Made by a program: the position numbers and the translations under genes. 64,000 bases of DNA from Chrysomallon squamiferum (taxonomy: Eukaryota; Mollusca; Gastropoda; Neomphalida; Peltospiridae), in the NCBI GenBank assembly GCA_012295275.1, contig CM022666.1, positions 12,046,577 through 12,110,576 on the forward strand, in the 5' to 3' direction. Below are positions 27,214-40,100 of this stretch, one piece after another; positions within the stretch are counted from its first letter, which is position 1, and the number at the start of each line of letters is the position of its first letter. The notes under the pieces are model-generated. The model was not told the origin of the DNA. It saw only the letters and a program-made list of their open reading frames with translations, and made no database searches.

Positions 27214-28500
27214 AGTATGTTTTAGTTGATGAATAGTTTGCATCATAGGTTCTAGATCTTAATTTTCACTTCTGATGTGTAAAAAGATTCTGGAGTACTG
27301 GAGATGAAGTGATAATAACTTCCACTTGTGTTTTGTGACACTGAGAAATTTGTAAATGGCTACAAATGTGCAATGTGCAATAGAAACAAACACTTTCAGC
27401 AGCTCTTTTTTGTTATATTTCCAAATGTGTCTTTTTTCAAATGTCATGTTTGAAGATGATGTGAAGAACATCTTGTAATAATAAATTGCAAACCCTTGAA
27501 TGATTATTATCTGATGATGATATGAAATAACAGCAAGATGACAACCTAATGATAAGAAGACTATTGATGATGCTCGTCAGAGGACAGTTTAATGATTCAG
27601 TGATATGAAGATGGCCTACACAAGATTGAAAAAATAAATGTTATGATCTGATTTTGTGAAAGTGATCTATTAATGATGGTTATGTTATTTGACATGATAA
27701 TGTAAAAGTGATTTAAACATGATGAACAATTGACATAATACTACAAGGTGTTATATACATTACATAAACCTCAACCACTTTTAACATAAGTTAGTAAGTG
27801 TATTAATGGTGTTAGTATTTAAGTTATATGATAACAAATGGCCCGGTAAAATTAAGAAAATTAATGGTTGCTTTTTTAAAATGTTTGCAATTTTCAAATA
27901 GCTGTGTGAAATAGGAAATGTGCATATGTATAAGTTTGTCCCTGCATAGTTATTTTTTCTCTTTTTTTCTCTTTTTTAATTATTTTTTTAAATTTAATAT
28001 AGAAATAAACTCCAAGATGGTGAAAAAGAAAAATCTCTCAAAAGCTTTACTGACATAAATTTGTATTAAAATAATAAATTATTTTCATATTATGAAATCC
28101 AAATGTTAATTGTTAGGGGTACTGTACATTGTTAAATTGTTAAATCCTGCCATTTTATAAATCTAGTAATTATTAATATTATTTGGTTATTTGTTGAACA
28201 CTTTGATTGTGTTATTGTTTACTAATGCATTTTTTTTTCTTTCTTCCAAGTAAAGTAAATCCAAAATATAAAGAAGAATTTACAATTAGAAAAATGTTAT
28301 CCACAATGTGTACCAAAGTGATTGTCATATTTTATTACTGATAAAGGTTGATACTGATAATTTTTAACTACCTATATATTTTGTATGTAGTATATTTCAG
28401 CTAATTGTTTACACATTAAGATACATGTTAACAAAACAAATTATATAATGAAATATTAATGTGATGGTATCGTAATATGTAGTCCTTTGTTGAAAATAAA
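26970..28500 (+). other. Probable 3' UTR and downstream sequence of the TfR-like gene
   Basis: After the stem-loop array come AT-rich sequence with several AATAAA hexamers (for example 27633-27638 and near 28495) and TGATGA-rich stretches around 27500-27600. The true 3' end cannot be set without transcript data. A CAGTGA at 27598 does not sit in a pairing context, so I see no canonical iron-responsive element. Confidence 0.45.
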
Positions 28501-29268
28501 CTACAAGGACATTTAATTTTAATGTTTATTTTCAGCATTTACTTATTTTGGGATAAAAATAAATAAAACAAATAATTTCTGTTTAAGCAGGCATAAATAA
28601 ATAAAACTAAAGCATAATAAAAGCTGATCATTCAAATAGTTTCCTGATATTAATTTTCAATTCTACATTTTTCTAAAATTGTGTATTAAGTTTATTGCTG
28701 AATATTTCATTGATACAAGCTGGAATGCATCTAAGGGGGGTATATAAAAATCCAAAACCTTTTTTCCATATATTTTAAAGATCTCCATGTTTTTGCTTTT
28801 TGTACATATGTATATTGTAGATATATGTTAATTGATTTCACTGATTTGACTGACTGTCTGAAATTGAAATGAACAACGCATGAAATCCAGTCAGTTTTCT
28901 TACAGTATTTATTTTTGTACACGTATTTAAAATATTCATGAATGTATATTTTATAAAGTAAATTTTATACAAAAAGCAGTCAAAACCAAATAAAAAAATA
29001 AAAAAATGCTAATCAACATTGAAAAAATAAAAACAGAAATATTTAATATTGTCCATACTTTCTGTTATGAATTTGTTCCTGAAAACGTTTTAATGCAAGA
29101 TTGTAGATGATTGACATGTCAACAGTAGCAGACCAATTCTTTCTATCACTTATCTTTCATTTCACCCAGCATTTCATAACTTTGTTATCAAATAACAAAT
29201 ATATATGTTTATAAAATAGGGTGTGTGTTTGTGTGTGTGTGTGTGTGTCTGTGTCTGTGTGTGTGTGT

Positions 29269-29300
<32 letters not shown>

Positions 29301-31320
29301 CTGCATATGTGTATATGTGATTCATTTATTTTTGTACATATTCAGCTTCGAAAATTTCATAAGAACATTATTTATTAAAATGGTGTTTATCAAAATTAAT
29401 GGTATAAATGCCAACAGTTTGAAAATTATGCACTTAAAAATATTTAAGTTTTTTTATTTTCATGTTTTCATTTGTTATGCTAATTTAGTTAAAACTAACA
29501 TTCAGATATATACCAATTTTTATATTTTATACAGAATTGAAAAAGTGAGGGGATACATCTGTTCTTCCAAATGATAATCACTTTATAAACTTACATAACT
29601 GTTTTTATGTAACATGACTTCTTCCACTGTTTCCCATTACAGCCAGTTTGAAGTTTTTGTCAAACATCATTGCAAGTGTCAACTGTTTGTGGCTGAGCGT
29701 ATGTAAAAGATTAGATATTAAAGTTCAGTTGCCCAGTGCAAGGTGCTCTTATTTTCTGAATGTTCATGGTGTATGACATGTATAAATAAATGTACATCAC
29801 AATTGTTGTTTTCTTTGTTCCTATATAGAATATTTTGAAGACAAAAAATGTCCACATGCTAAATAATGTGCTTATTAAAGTTATGCATTGGTTTACTTGT
29901 GTAGATATGTAAACAGAGTAACGAATATACACAGAAGTCTGATACTTCTCAGCTCTTATCTGTGAATGGTTTCATCACATTTTTTCATTAATATATATAC
30001 AGAAAGATACCCTGCAAAAATCTGTATGTATTAACTGTAATCATAAATATTTTCTTTAAGAAATGAAATGATTATATATTTAGCTGAAACAATTTTGTAT
30101 TAAATTATTCTATTTTCATAAAATTAATCCTGATTTACTTACATGATATAAATTTTTGTAATTATTTGAATGTAATTTTTATCTGTATTCTTCATTATAA
30201 ATTCATCAGTATATCATTATAATTATCAAATTAACGTGTAATTTCTAGTCATTTAAAAATAATAATAATAAAAATGTTTTCTTTTTCCTCATTTTTTCTT
30301 TTTTTCTTTTACTACATCCAGTTGTACCATAATTATTATAAATTTGTACAAATAAAAAGATATGATAAAAAAATGGTCGTTTCAGTTTCTTATTTGAGTC
30401 TACTTCAGTTCAGGTCCTTTGGTATGGTACATCGGTTTTTTAGGAGGAAAATCAACAAGAACCAACAGAAAATGTGTTTATTTATATACATAATACAGCT
30501 TTAAAGTAGCATTTCAATGGGTTCATCACAATTAATACAAATATGTGATGAGCTGGTTACATGATTTATATGAGTTGGACTGTACCCCATTCTCAATATT
30601 TTCTCTTTTATTTCTACAAAAGCTGTTCTTTCTTTGTGCTTACATTTATTACGCCTTGGTATAAACGGCTTTGTTTAAAAATTGTGGTGTATACTTTGTT
30701 ACAAGTGATACTGAACATTATTCTTTTAATCTGTATTTATCAAGGGCAGACACAGCAGGCCACTGTTATAAATGAAATAAACACACACACACACACATCA
30801 CTGGCCCGAAAATATTAACATGTACAGTGTTCTTGATTTTTATTTATGCTGATTTTCATTAATAAGATTATCATTTCTGATTAATAAAGTCCTTGTTCAG
30901 TAAGGAGTTTGTAATTAGTGAATAAAAATATTGACGTCTTGCTGGTCTTACATTTAATTGCCTGTGAATGATAACATGAACACGTCTAAAAGCTGGGAAA
31001 CGGTAGTTTTTGTAGATACATGCAGTCTCCTTTCTTGAAGTCAGAAGAAACGATCAGTAAATAAAGGGAAGATGAATTTCATGTAGATATATTAAGAAAA
31101 AAACTTTCAACAATTTGTTTCCTACTGAATATTCCTATCTATTTTCATTGTAATTAATAACTATTATTAAGAATGCATCATATTTCACGGATGTCAAAAA
31201 ATCATTGCACCATGTAATCTTCACTGTTTCAACAACAAAAACAACAACAAGAAAAAAGCGAAATAAAAAATGATTCTGCACCGATACTCAAGCGAAAGAC
31301 ATAAATATATCTTCACACAT
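28501..31320. other. Intergenic region between the TfR-like gene and the kinase gene
   Basis: AT-rich sequence with a (GT)n/(GTCT) microsatellite at 29221-29302 and a short (CA)n near 30781. Open frames here are short and lack splice-site or domain support; I call no gene. Confidence 0.5.
29221..29302. repeat. (GT)n microsatellite with CT interruptions
   Basis: About 80 bp of GT repeat interrupted by TCT. The + strand open frame over it is a Cys-Val repeat artefact. Confidence 0.95.
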
Positions 31321-31355
31321 CGTTAGATTTTAACATTTCAAACTAATATGCAGAA

Positions 31356-31379
31356 TGACGTCACAAACAATTAACGTCA
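31356..31379 (+). promoter_or_regulatory. CRE-like sites upstream of the kinase gene
   Basis: A full palindromic cAMP-response element TGACGTCA sits at 31356-31363, 79 bases before the start codon, followed by a half-site CGTCA at 31375-31379. A second full palindrome lies in the gene's intron at 32185-32192. CREB/CREM family factors bind this motif, and CREM drives many post-meiotic male germline genes in vertebrates. Whether these sites work here is inference. Confidence 0.4.
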
Positions 31380-31441
31380 TTGTCCTTTTTTCTCACTTTT
31401 CAAATGGCTGTCGTAGCAGAAACAAATAAATCACCGAAGAC

Positions 31442-32282
31442 ATGACACGTCCACGAAAACGAAAAATGGAGGCACTCATCGGTGGAGATAACTGCAAGGC
31501 ACACGAAAGTTGCTCGAGCGCGAAACAAATTAAACAGACGTCACCGAAATCCGTGCAAAATGTGTGCGTGCAATCCGATGCAGCATCTGGAGATTCCTCC
31601 ACTACCGATATGTGCCACCAGCACGTGACAATACTTAAAAATCTGGATAGTGAAGACGAAAGACCGGTAGTTCACATCCAGTGCTGCGACTTAGGTGATG
31701 TCTGGACCCAACAGTATCCGATCCCTTTAAGCAGCTACCCAAATCATGACATAAAAACAGGTAAGTTTATACGTCACAAATTGGCAAATGGCGATTACGT
31801 TTACAACAGAAATTTACGCCCTGTATATAGATCTTACAAATAATAATAAATTGTTGGTCATCCAATACATTAGTGCAATAACAAAACAAAAACAAACAAA
31901 CAAACAAAAAAAAATAAAAAAAAATATATGTATAAATTAATTCTTTATTTGATAACAGTGACATTTATTTAAAATAGAAATGTCGGTTTACTTTTGTAAC
32001 CGCAACTGTGGTGCATTTCCTTACTCGTCCCATATCTGTGTGGTACATAAATATATTTGATGGGCCTATACAAGAATTTTGGCTGAATAAGGAAATAAAA
32101 GTGCAAAATTATGCACTTCAGAAACAGGAATTTCCTAAGATAAATAAATAAATACAAAAATTAAAAAATGTTTCCTTAAAATCGTGACGTCACATAAAAA
32201 AACTGACGACGAATATTTGTTTACTGTAGGAAAAATATGCGGTCATATCCATAGGAAAAAAATAAAATAAAATAAAATTAAA

Positions 32283-32330
<48 letters not shown>

Positions 32331-32746
32331 TAATAATATCGTCAACTTTGAAATGCCCACAACTATTTAAAAATGTTTTCTGTCCTGGGCCCTAGGGAAT
32401 AGTAATAGTTAAAATAAATAAATAAATAAATAAATAAAACGGCCTCTTTCAATAAAAACGCACAACACAGATACAAAAAATATATTTTTAAGATTATGTA
32501 TGATTCATTTGATTGACGCAAAAGTGTTTTTGTTTCCACTGTCGCGTCAAATTTGTTAGACATAAGTAATTGTGACAAAAGTATAAAAAAAATATTATTT
32601 AAAATTTAATTAAAACGTTTTAAAATTTTAATTAATTTTTAAACATTTTTAAAAATAGTCAAGAAGCATTAATTATTACTGATTATTATAGATTAGATTC
32701 TGTGTTGTTGTTTCTTTTTGAATTTGGTTTTGTTATTTTTTTCCCT

Positions 32747-32818
<72 letters not shown>

Positions 32819-33991
32819 TTTTTTTAAATTATTATTGTTTTCATTGTTTGCTTGGTTTTCGAGATGGTGTGTTTGTGAGTTTTTTTATAGGTTTCTTTTT
32901 GGGGAGGTTGTATTAGATATTATTATAATCATTTTATCTGTTTAATTCTTTTTATTACTATTATTTATTTTACAGTATTTATTTATCATATTCTTCCATG
33001 TCTTACTATTATCCATTAACTTACGTTTCTTATAGGAAATGCCTATTATGACGCCATCATTCCAGAGTTACATTTGATAGGCTACAAACCACTGCAGGTG
33101 ATAGCCAAAGGGCGTTCAGGTACTATCATCATGGCGCAGGATCTAAGTCCGGAGAAGATGGGCGCGGAGAGTGAATATCGCGCTGTCGCGATAAAACTCA
33201 ACTCTGGAAAAAAACGCAAGCACCGATGCAACAAAGCAGATATCACCGACGAAATGCTAATACACCAGACGCTTGTCCACCCGAACATTGTGCGGATGTT
33301 CTGTACCTTGTCGTATCAGGGCCGCGGCGGCCTCGTTCTGGAATTCTGTGAGAACGGTAACTTGGAGATGCTACTCAAGTCGCAGGATGCACGGTTTTTG
33401 ACAGAACCTATCTGCAGGAAGTATTTCATTCAGATACTAAACGCATTAGAATATGTTCATTTATCGGGCTATGCCCATAGGGACATATGTACCTCGAATA
33501 TATTAGTGTCGAATGAAAATACGCTGAAATTGACAGACTTTGGCCATGCCATCAAATTTTCCGCAGGTGATAAACTCTGCGAAGATTCTTGTGGAACTTT
33601 AGGTTACCAGTCACCGGAAATCGTCTGCAAAGCACCTTACAACCCAAAACTGGCCGATATGTGGTCACTGGGAGCTGTTCTATACACAATGGCCGTCGGA
33701 AAACTTCCTTTCGGAAGGTTAAAAACCGAAGAAATGGCCAAGAGTATCAAGAGATTAAGCTGTCCAGACCCACACATTATGATTCTGACGAACGAAATCA
33801 AAGAACTGATGGATGGACTGCTTGCGTACATCCCCGAGTCACGATACAGCCTCAATCGCTGCAGGAACTGCGACTGGACATCCATGAAGCAAAATCGTGT
33901 CCAGATAGGCAACTTTTATCTTGTCCGACAACCACAAAAAATATTTGAGGGGGACAGAGAGAAAGATATTAAACGAAGTTTTGAAATTTAA
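31442..33991 (+). CDS. Divergent TSSK/CAMK-like serine/threonine protein kinase, 2 exons
   Basis: Exons 31442-31760 and 33036-33991 join in phase (ACA G|GA AAT) to give 424 residues. An in-frame TAA precedes the chosen ATG. Residues 1-110 are a basic/polar leader with no recognised domain (RPRKRK near the start). The kinase domain spans about residues 120-375. It has a glycine-rich loop KGRSGT (131-136), VAIK with Lys160, a likely helix-C Glu179, HRD at 254-256, Asn261, DFG at 274-276, a TLGYQSPE activation end (299-301) and a YNPKLADMWSLGAVLY helix-F block. That block is closest, from memory, to testis-specific serine kinases (YQPKVYDIWSLG). The catalytic loop is odd: HRDICTSN replaces HRDLKxxN, so the usual Lys two after the Asp is Cys. 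Core residues remain, so activity is possible but uncertain. The coding sequence is GC-richer than its surroundings. Confidence 0.8.
31761..33035 (+). other. Single intron of the kinase gene
   Basis: AT-rich with (AAAT)n/(TAA)n at about 32262-32337, (AATA)n at 32412-32438 and (TTA)n/(TTTA)n at about 32750-32824. A CRE palindrome is at 32185-32192. The donor is ACAG|GTAAGT and the acceptor TTATAG|GA. Confidence 0.75.
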
Positions 33992-34123
33992 TCTCAGTTA
34001 AAAACAGCATAATGTAAATGTTTAATCAGGGCTGTTGCAGTTCATCTTTCGAAAGAATTGATTTTACAATTATTTAAATACTATTTAATTTATTATTAGT
34101 TTTCTTCGTATATTCGGAAATAA

Positions 34124-34156
<33 letters not shown>

Positions 34157-34773
34157 GTGAAATGACAATGAGGTGGTTTTAAAAATACTATGTTAATCAT
34201 CTTAAGAGTTTCTCAATTTTTTAAATTTAAATTAAATTGTAACAACTTTATTTCATTTTAAAATATTATTATTATTGTAATCATCTAAAGTTTTGTTTAT
34301 TGTTGGTGTCATTCTACTCTTTCTTTCTATTTATACTTTAGATCGATAATTCATATTGTCTTTACAGGAAAAAAAAAAAAAAAAAAAAGAAGTTTTTATT
34401 AGTATTATTTTATGTATATGTATATGTATGTACATGTAAGTAATTGTTATTAAATTAATAAAACTTTTCCAAGTTAAAATTTTGCAAAGGTTTAATTTAA
34501 TTGTCGATCTATTGTTATTTAAATATATTTTTTTTTTAATTTTTTTTTTTTTATTATTATTATTATTCATTAATCTATTTTTTTATTATTTTTTATTTAC
34601 CTATATATTTATTTTTTATTTTGTAAACAAAATAGCTACTGATTAAGAGAAAGTACTGTTATTCAGAACTTAATCGAATTTCAATAAAGCATTAATCTTT
34701 GAACAAATTCATTTAAAAAAAAGGTAATGAAAATAAAAAAAACAAAAAAAACAAACAGGGTATAAACGATCAG

Positions 34774-34776
<3 letters not shown>

Positions 34777-34842
<66 letters not shown>
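34777..34842. repeat. (CT)n microsatellite
   Basis: About 33 uninterrupted CT dinucleotides. Confidence 0.95.
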
Positions 34843-34847
<5 letters not shown>

Positions 34848-35043
34848 TACTGCAAATTTAGACATCTCCAGCAATTCAGATATATATAAATTATTTCGAT
34901 CCTTTATCTTTTTCATGTGAACCACTTCTCGAATTAGATGAAATTGGAAATCATACGATGCTGCACAACCTTTGTCTCCAAATAAATTTAAATTTATTGA
35001 TTATTTTTATTTATTTATTATTATTATTATATTTATAATTATA

Positions 35044-35044
<1 letters not shown>

Positions 35045-35112
<68 letters not shown>

Positions 35113-35127
35113 GTTGTTGTTGTTGTT
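35045..35127. repeat. (ATT)n-(GTT)n compound microsatellite
   Basis: Pure ATT trinucleotides changing to GTT at the 3' end. Confidence 0.95.
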
Positions 35128-35237
35128 TTCTGTTTTATATCTAAATAAGTAATGTCTTTTAAAAGTCGTTTTATTTTTATTTAAATGATAGCAAAGTACA
35201 AGTTTGGTATTTTATGATGTTTTTATTTCTTTTTCTT

Positions 35238-35272
<35 letters not shown>

Positions 35273-35607
35273 TCAAAAATTTATCAGGTACCTAGTTTTG
35301 AGGATACTAAATTAAAAGTCAACACATTAATTACAGGTCTGTGTATTTCCAATAATAATTTTAAAAAATATAGCTAATGCAGTAAATCTGAAGTATTTTT
35401 TTCTTATTCTTTTTTAAAAATTACTAAAATAAACAACTTTAATATAAATAAATTTAAAAAAAAGGTATTAGCCTCCGTTGTATTCTCCATTTAAATGTAA
35501 TTTTAAAATGTACTTATTTTTAATTTTCATTATCTTGTATGCTAAAACGTAATAAATGTGTTATACATTTACACTGTTATTGTATACTAATTATAAATTA
35601 GTTATAG

Positions 35608-35619
35608 TTATTATTATTA

Positions 35620-35687
<68 letters not shown>

Positions 35688-35688
35688 T
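35608..35688. repeat. (TTA)n microsatellite
   Basis: About 80 bp of TTA repeat with one early interruption. Confidence 0.95.
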
Positions 35689-36599
35689 TGCCCAATAATT
35701 AATATATGGAAAGCTAAAGTTATTGAATTCGATTTCAGTATTGTGTAAGCAAAATGTTATGTTAACTTAGCCAGAAGCGAGAGTATTTCATTATAACTAT
35801 TTTATGTAATCCTTACAAAAAATAATATTAGTTCGTGTTTATAGAAAAAAAATAGAAGAATATGTATTAGCGCGGTACATGTTACATTTGTACATTTTTT
35901 TTCATTGTTATACGTACTGTTATTTTATGTTTCCATTAAAGAATGAATTCCTTTACTATCTCATTTTGTTTTTCAACTAAAATATTGTAGAACTTAAATA
36001 TTATAAACAGTCAGATATTATTTATTTCTGTTTCGAAATGACTGCTTTATCCAAACCAGCATCTGGTTATGTTATTTATGTGTAGGGCATACGACTATTG
36101 AGGTTTGCTTAAATAGGTTTCTGTCGATTTCAGTTTCAGATATGAGCTCCAGACAAGACAGATAGACAGACAGACAAACACATAGATAGATAGATATCCG
36201 CACTTATACAGTACGACTTTATAATGAGATCAGATTATACCAGCCTCCAAACACATAATACTATCTGACTGGTTACTGAACTACATCTAATCTGAAAAAA
36301 TCAAGAGAATAAAATATTTTCTCCGCAGTTTAATCCCGCTTAAATAGTTGTGATTAATTATTATTAATTCATTGTTAATCAAACAAAATCAATAATTTAC
36401 TCATTTTAGTAATAAATGGTTAAAAGTAATGGTCAACCCACTTAATACGTCTGTAACGACAACAGAAAGTAATCATACTGAATCCGTATAAATAGTCATC
36501 GCAGTCTCTACTGAGACCGGACGAATAACCATTCTTCAAGAGAAGGAAAAAAAAATGAAAAACGCCCATACTGATAAAAATAACTCAACACACTCTTTT

Positions 36600-36640
36600 G
36601 CGCATGCTCAATTGACGTCAAAATTCCCGCGGCTGCTTAA
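36600..36640 (+). promoter_or_regulatory. Candidate cell-cycle promoter elements upstream of CDC20
   Basis: In an AT-rich setting, this short block holds a CRE palindrome TGACGTCA (36613-36620), then TTCCCGCGG (36624-36632), which resembles an E2F core. TTAAAT follows four bases later, at the spacing of a CDE/CHR pair, although the CHR is not canonical. It lies about 550 bp before the ATG. Vertebrate CDC20 is controlled by such G2/M elements; the same role here is inferred. Confidence 0.3.
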
Positions 36641-37185
36641 ATTAGTTTTTGATGTATTTAGATGAACTTAGCAGGATAAGTCAACAAATAGTTGTAGTGG
36701 AGTGGTAAGAAATGTTTAAACTTCCCGTGCTAATTAATTAGACCAATAACATTCAGTCAGTGCTTCCATAACTCATAATTCTCCGTGTAGTTTGTTTATT
36801 CTCCGGGGAATCCTCTGATATTCATCATATCGATATTCATATTGTGATAATTATAATATTAATCATTTAATGGTTAATACTTTAATACTTAATAACAATA
36901 TACTAATACTGATACTAGTAATAGTAATACTCATTATACTGATAATCGAAATAAAATTAATACTTGAAAGTATTGCTATTATTTTTAGTAACAGTAAAAT
37001 ATTTAATCATCCAAATCATTATCATATCATTATATCACATATGTATTGGATTATAATGGTTTTTCTTATTATTATTGTTCACTTATTTTTTTAGTTGTTG
37101 ATCTTCCTTTTTTTTTTTTTTTTTTTCCGAATGTTTTTTAATTAATGACATACTAATGTTTATAAGTTTGACATTTGTTTACAAG

Positions 37186-40100
37186 ATGGCTCAGTTCAAT
37201 TTAGAGAACATGCTCTCAGAGCTGACAAAGATGGATGGACCATTAAATCACGTTTCAAAACCTAGATGGCAAAGGAAGGAGGAAGATGGCCGCAACAGAT
37301 CTGAAAGAGGTTAATAGTATTATAATTCACAATTTAATTAATTTGAATAGTGATAACTTTGCATGTAAAATATCTTTGTTATACATTTTCACAATTTTAT
37401 AATAATAATAATAACTGGAAATTAGTATTTAATCATTTTTGTTAGTAATATCAGAAAAAACTAGTCATATGGTAGAAAATAAAATGTGGATTTTTATTAT
37501 TCCACTATGATTGTATCTAGTAGATTTTGAATTTATAATAGAATTTAGCTAATATCGTTTCCTAAATATAAATAAAAATATTTGTTTATATTTCAGTATT
37601 AGTTTATGCGAATATTTTATGATGGTTTATGAAGATGGCTGCTTTCAGAAACCTTATCTTTAGATTAATGTCTTTAATCAGTTAAAAATCTGAATTTGCA
37701 GTTGCTTTGTCACCATGGAAACAAAGACTGACACAGACACCAGGAAAGTCAGTTGCTGATGACCACACAATACATGGAAAAACACCTCAAAAAGTTGCTA
37801 GTAAGACTCCCAAGAAAACACCAGCAAAAACACCTTTGAAGAGTGGACAAGATAGGTAAATTAATATAAACTTATATTAATTACCTGAATCTAACAAAAC
37901 AAAGTCTGATATTAACCTATATGATAGTGCAGACTTTTCTTTTATTCATTCTCTGTGAAATAATAAAGGAAATTTCTATTTCTGCATCTAAATTTATATG
38001 ATGAGAGTTTATTTTATACACACAACTTTCCTTATAGCTAAAACTCAAAAATCTAAAATCTTCAGCTTTTGGGATAGACTGTTATTTTTCATTTGTTAAT
38101 TTTTTACAATGGAGTTTAATTTCAACTAGGGGCTGTTTTAAATAATATTTCAACAGAATAAAATTGTCCTTTGCATGAAATTCATATTTATAATACTAAT
38201 ATTCATTTGTAATTGCAAACACTTCAATTTTACTAAGCAATTTAGTTGTGCTACACATTAAATTTAAAATAGTTTAGGAGAGAATTAATATTAAATGCAG
38301 GCAATAGGCAGAACCACATCAATATTTTCATGATGCTGTTAAAGTGTTAGTTAATTTCTGTGAATTCCGAAATAGTATATGTTCAGTAGGTGACGTAAAA
38401 CATTCATCTAGATTTTATATCAGATTGTGCTTTTTAGTAGCACACATGAATTAGCTGTGTATGGCTAGCTAACTTTTAGGCTGTAATTTACTCCAAAATA
38501 TATGATATATATTTTTTTTTTACTCTTTCCATGTACAAAATATATTGAATCTGAAATTATTTAATTACAAATATGACGAAGATTATTTATAAATTTGCAG
38601 ATTCATTCCTAACCGTGCTACCACAGACATAGACATGTGTCATTATGCTGTTACAAGCTGTGATGAAAACATTGATCCTGGTGAAGATGAAGGTGCATAC
38701 CAACATCGACTGGATCAAGTCCTTCCCAGTGGAAACAATCCACAGAATTATAAACTGTTATCATACAAAACAAGCCTGTGCCTGCTGAACAAGGTATTTT
38801 CTTTTCTTCTTTTACATCATATAATTAAATTTACTAATAAAATTTTTTCATTTTACTGTACAAAACTTTTTCAGTCAAATTTTTAATCAAACTCTAAATA
38901 CATTTTTGTTCATAATTTTGCCTTCACTGTTTCTTGTGTTATAAACTAATAACAAATAAAACAAAGTCAGTTTATGTATGAATTACCAGGTACAATAGTA
39001 AACAAAATATTTTCACTTTTAATTCAGGTCACATGAACAACTTGATGGTGCTGTACAGCTCTACAAAGGTGCAGACGACAGGTGTAAAAACCACACGACA
39101 CATACCACAGCAAGCTGATCGTGTTCTCGATGCTCCAAACTTGATGGATGATTACTGTAAGTCATGTGTTTTATATCATAAGCAATTTATTAAAACCAGA
39201 AATATAACATACTCTCTAGTCCTCTAGTCAGAATAGTGGATTAAACAGTAACGTAGTAAGTATACTGTTAATTTAACTTTTCACTACTGGTATAGGTACC
39301 ACCATATTAATGGCAAATATTTGTTTATGTATAGTTCAGCTGTAAACAGTATCTATTAGCATTCAAATGGTTAAACAGAAATATTGATTGGAACAGTTGA
39401 TATCTAATAAATATGGATCCATTTTGAAACCTGTAACAAAAATTAGACTAATATAATTTTAAAGTTTGTCTTTTGTGTTTTCTGAATAAAATAATTTTGG
39501 CATTAATGAATTGATCATAAAGTGTCAAGTGGAGTGAAAAGAAAAAAATATTCCTTATTTAACTATTTGTAATATATTTTTCCCATTTGTTTAGATTTGG
39601 ACCTACTGGACTGGTCTTCTAACAATCTGCTTGCTGTAGCACTAGGGTCAGCTGTGTATGTGTGGAATGCTCAGACTGAGTCGATTGCTCAACTTTTAGA
39701 TTTACAAGAGCAGCCAGTGACTAGTGTGTCTTGGATTAAACAGGGGTCTATTCTTGCAGTGGGTGTTCAGGATGGATCTGTACAGGTGTCTAGTGGTTAT
39801 TTCTTTAGCATATTTTGTACACATTTAGTAGACACATAAACACAAAACAAATGTGCACATCAACATCCTGATACACCTTGTTATCTGTTATTAATTAAAT
39901 AGTTTTATGAATCATGTATTTTTTAATTTACTTTTTATTTTCATTTATTTCTTATACAATATATTTTTGTTTATATTTATATAACTTAACAAAATCAGTA
40001 CATTTTATTAATAATTTTATTTCTTTTACTTTTTTTTTCATCCATAAGATCATACTCCAGAAGAGATTTTTACAAACTCTAGCTTGAAATGGGAATTCTA

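Larger units (their letters stand above)
33992..36560. other. Intergenic repeat-rich region between the kinase gene and CDC20
   Basis: Holds poly-T (34124-34150), poly-A (34371-34388), (CT)n (34777-34842), (ATT)n running into (GTT)n (35045-35127), (TTTA)n near 35239-35272 and (TTA)n (35608-35688). A possible polyadenylation signal for the kinase gene is AATAAA at 34683-34688. No gene seen. Confidence 0.6.

Noticed and set aside
27598-27603. CAGTGA in the TfR-like 3' UTR as an iron-responsive element
   Set aside because: The five bases on each side (TGATT and TATGA) do not pair and there is no bulged C at the required position. CAGTGT at 5944 and CAGTGA at 6055 in the 5' region also fail the pairing test.
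33589-33948. 119-codon + strand frame inside the kinase exon
   Set aside because: Alternate-frame shadow of the kinase domain, whose own frame carries all the conserved motifs.
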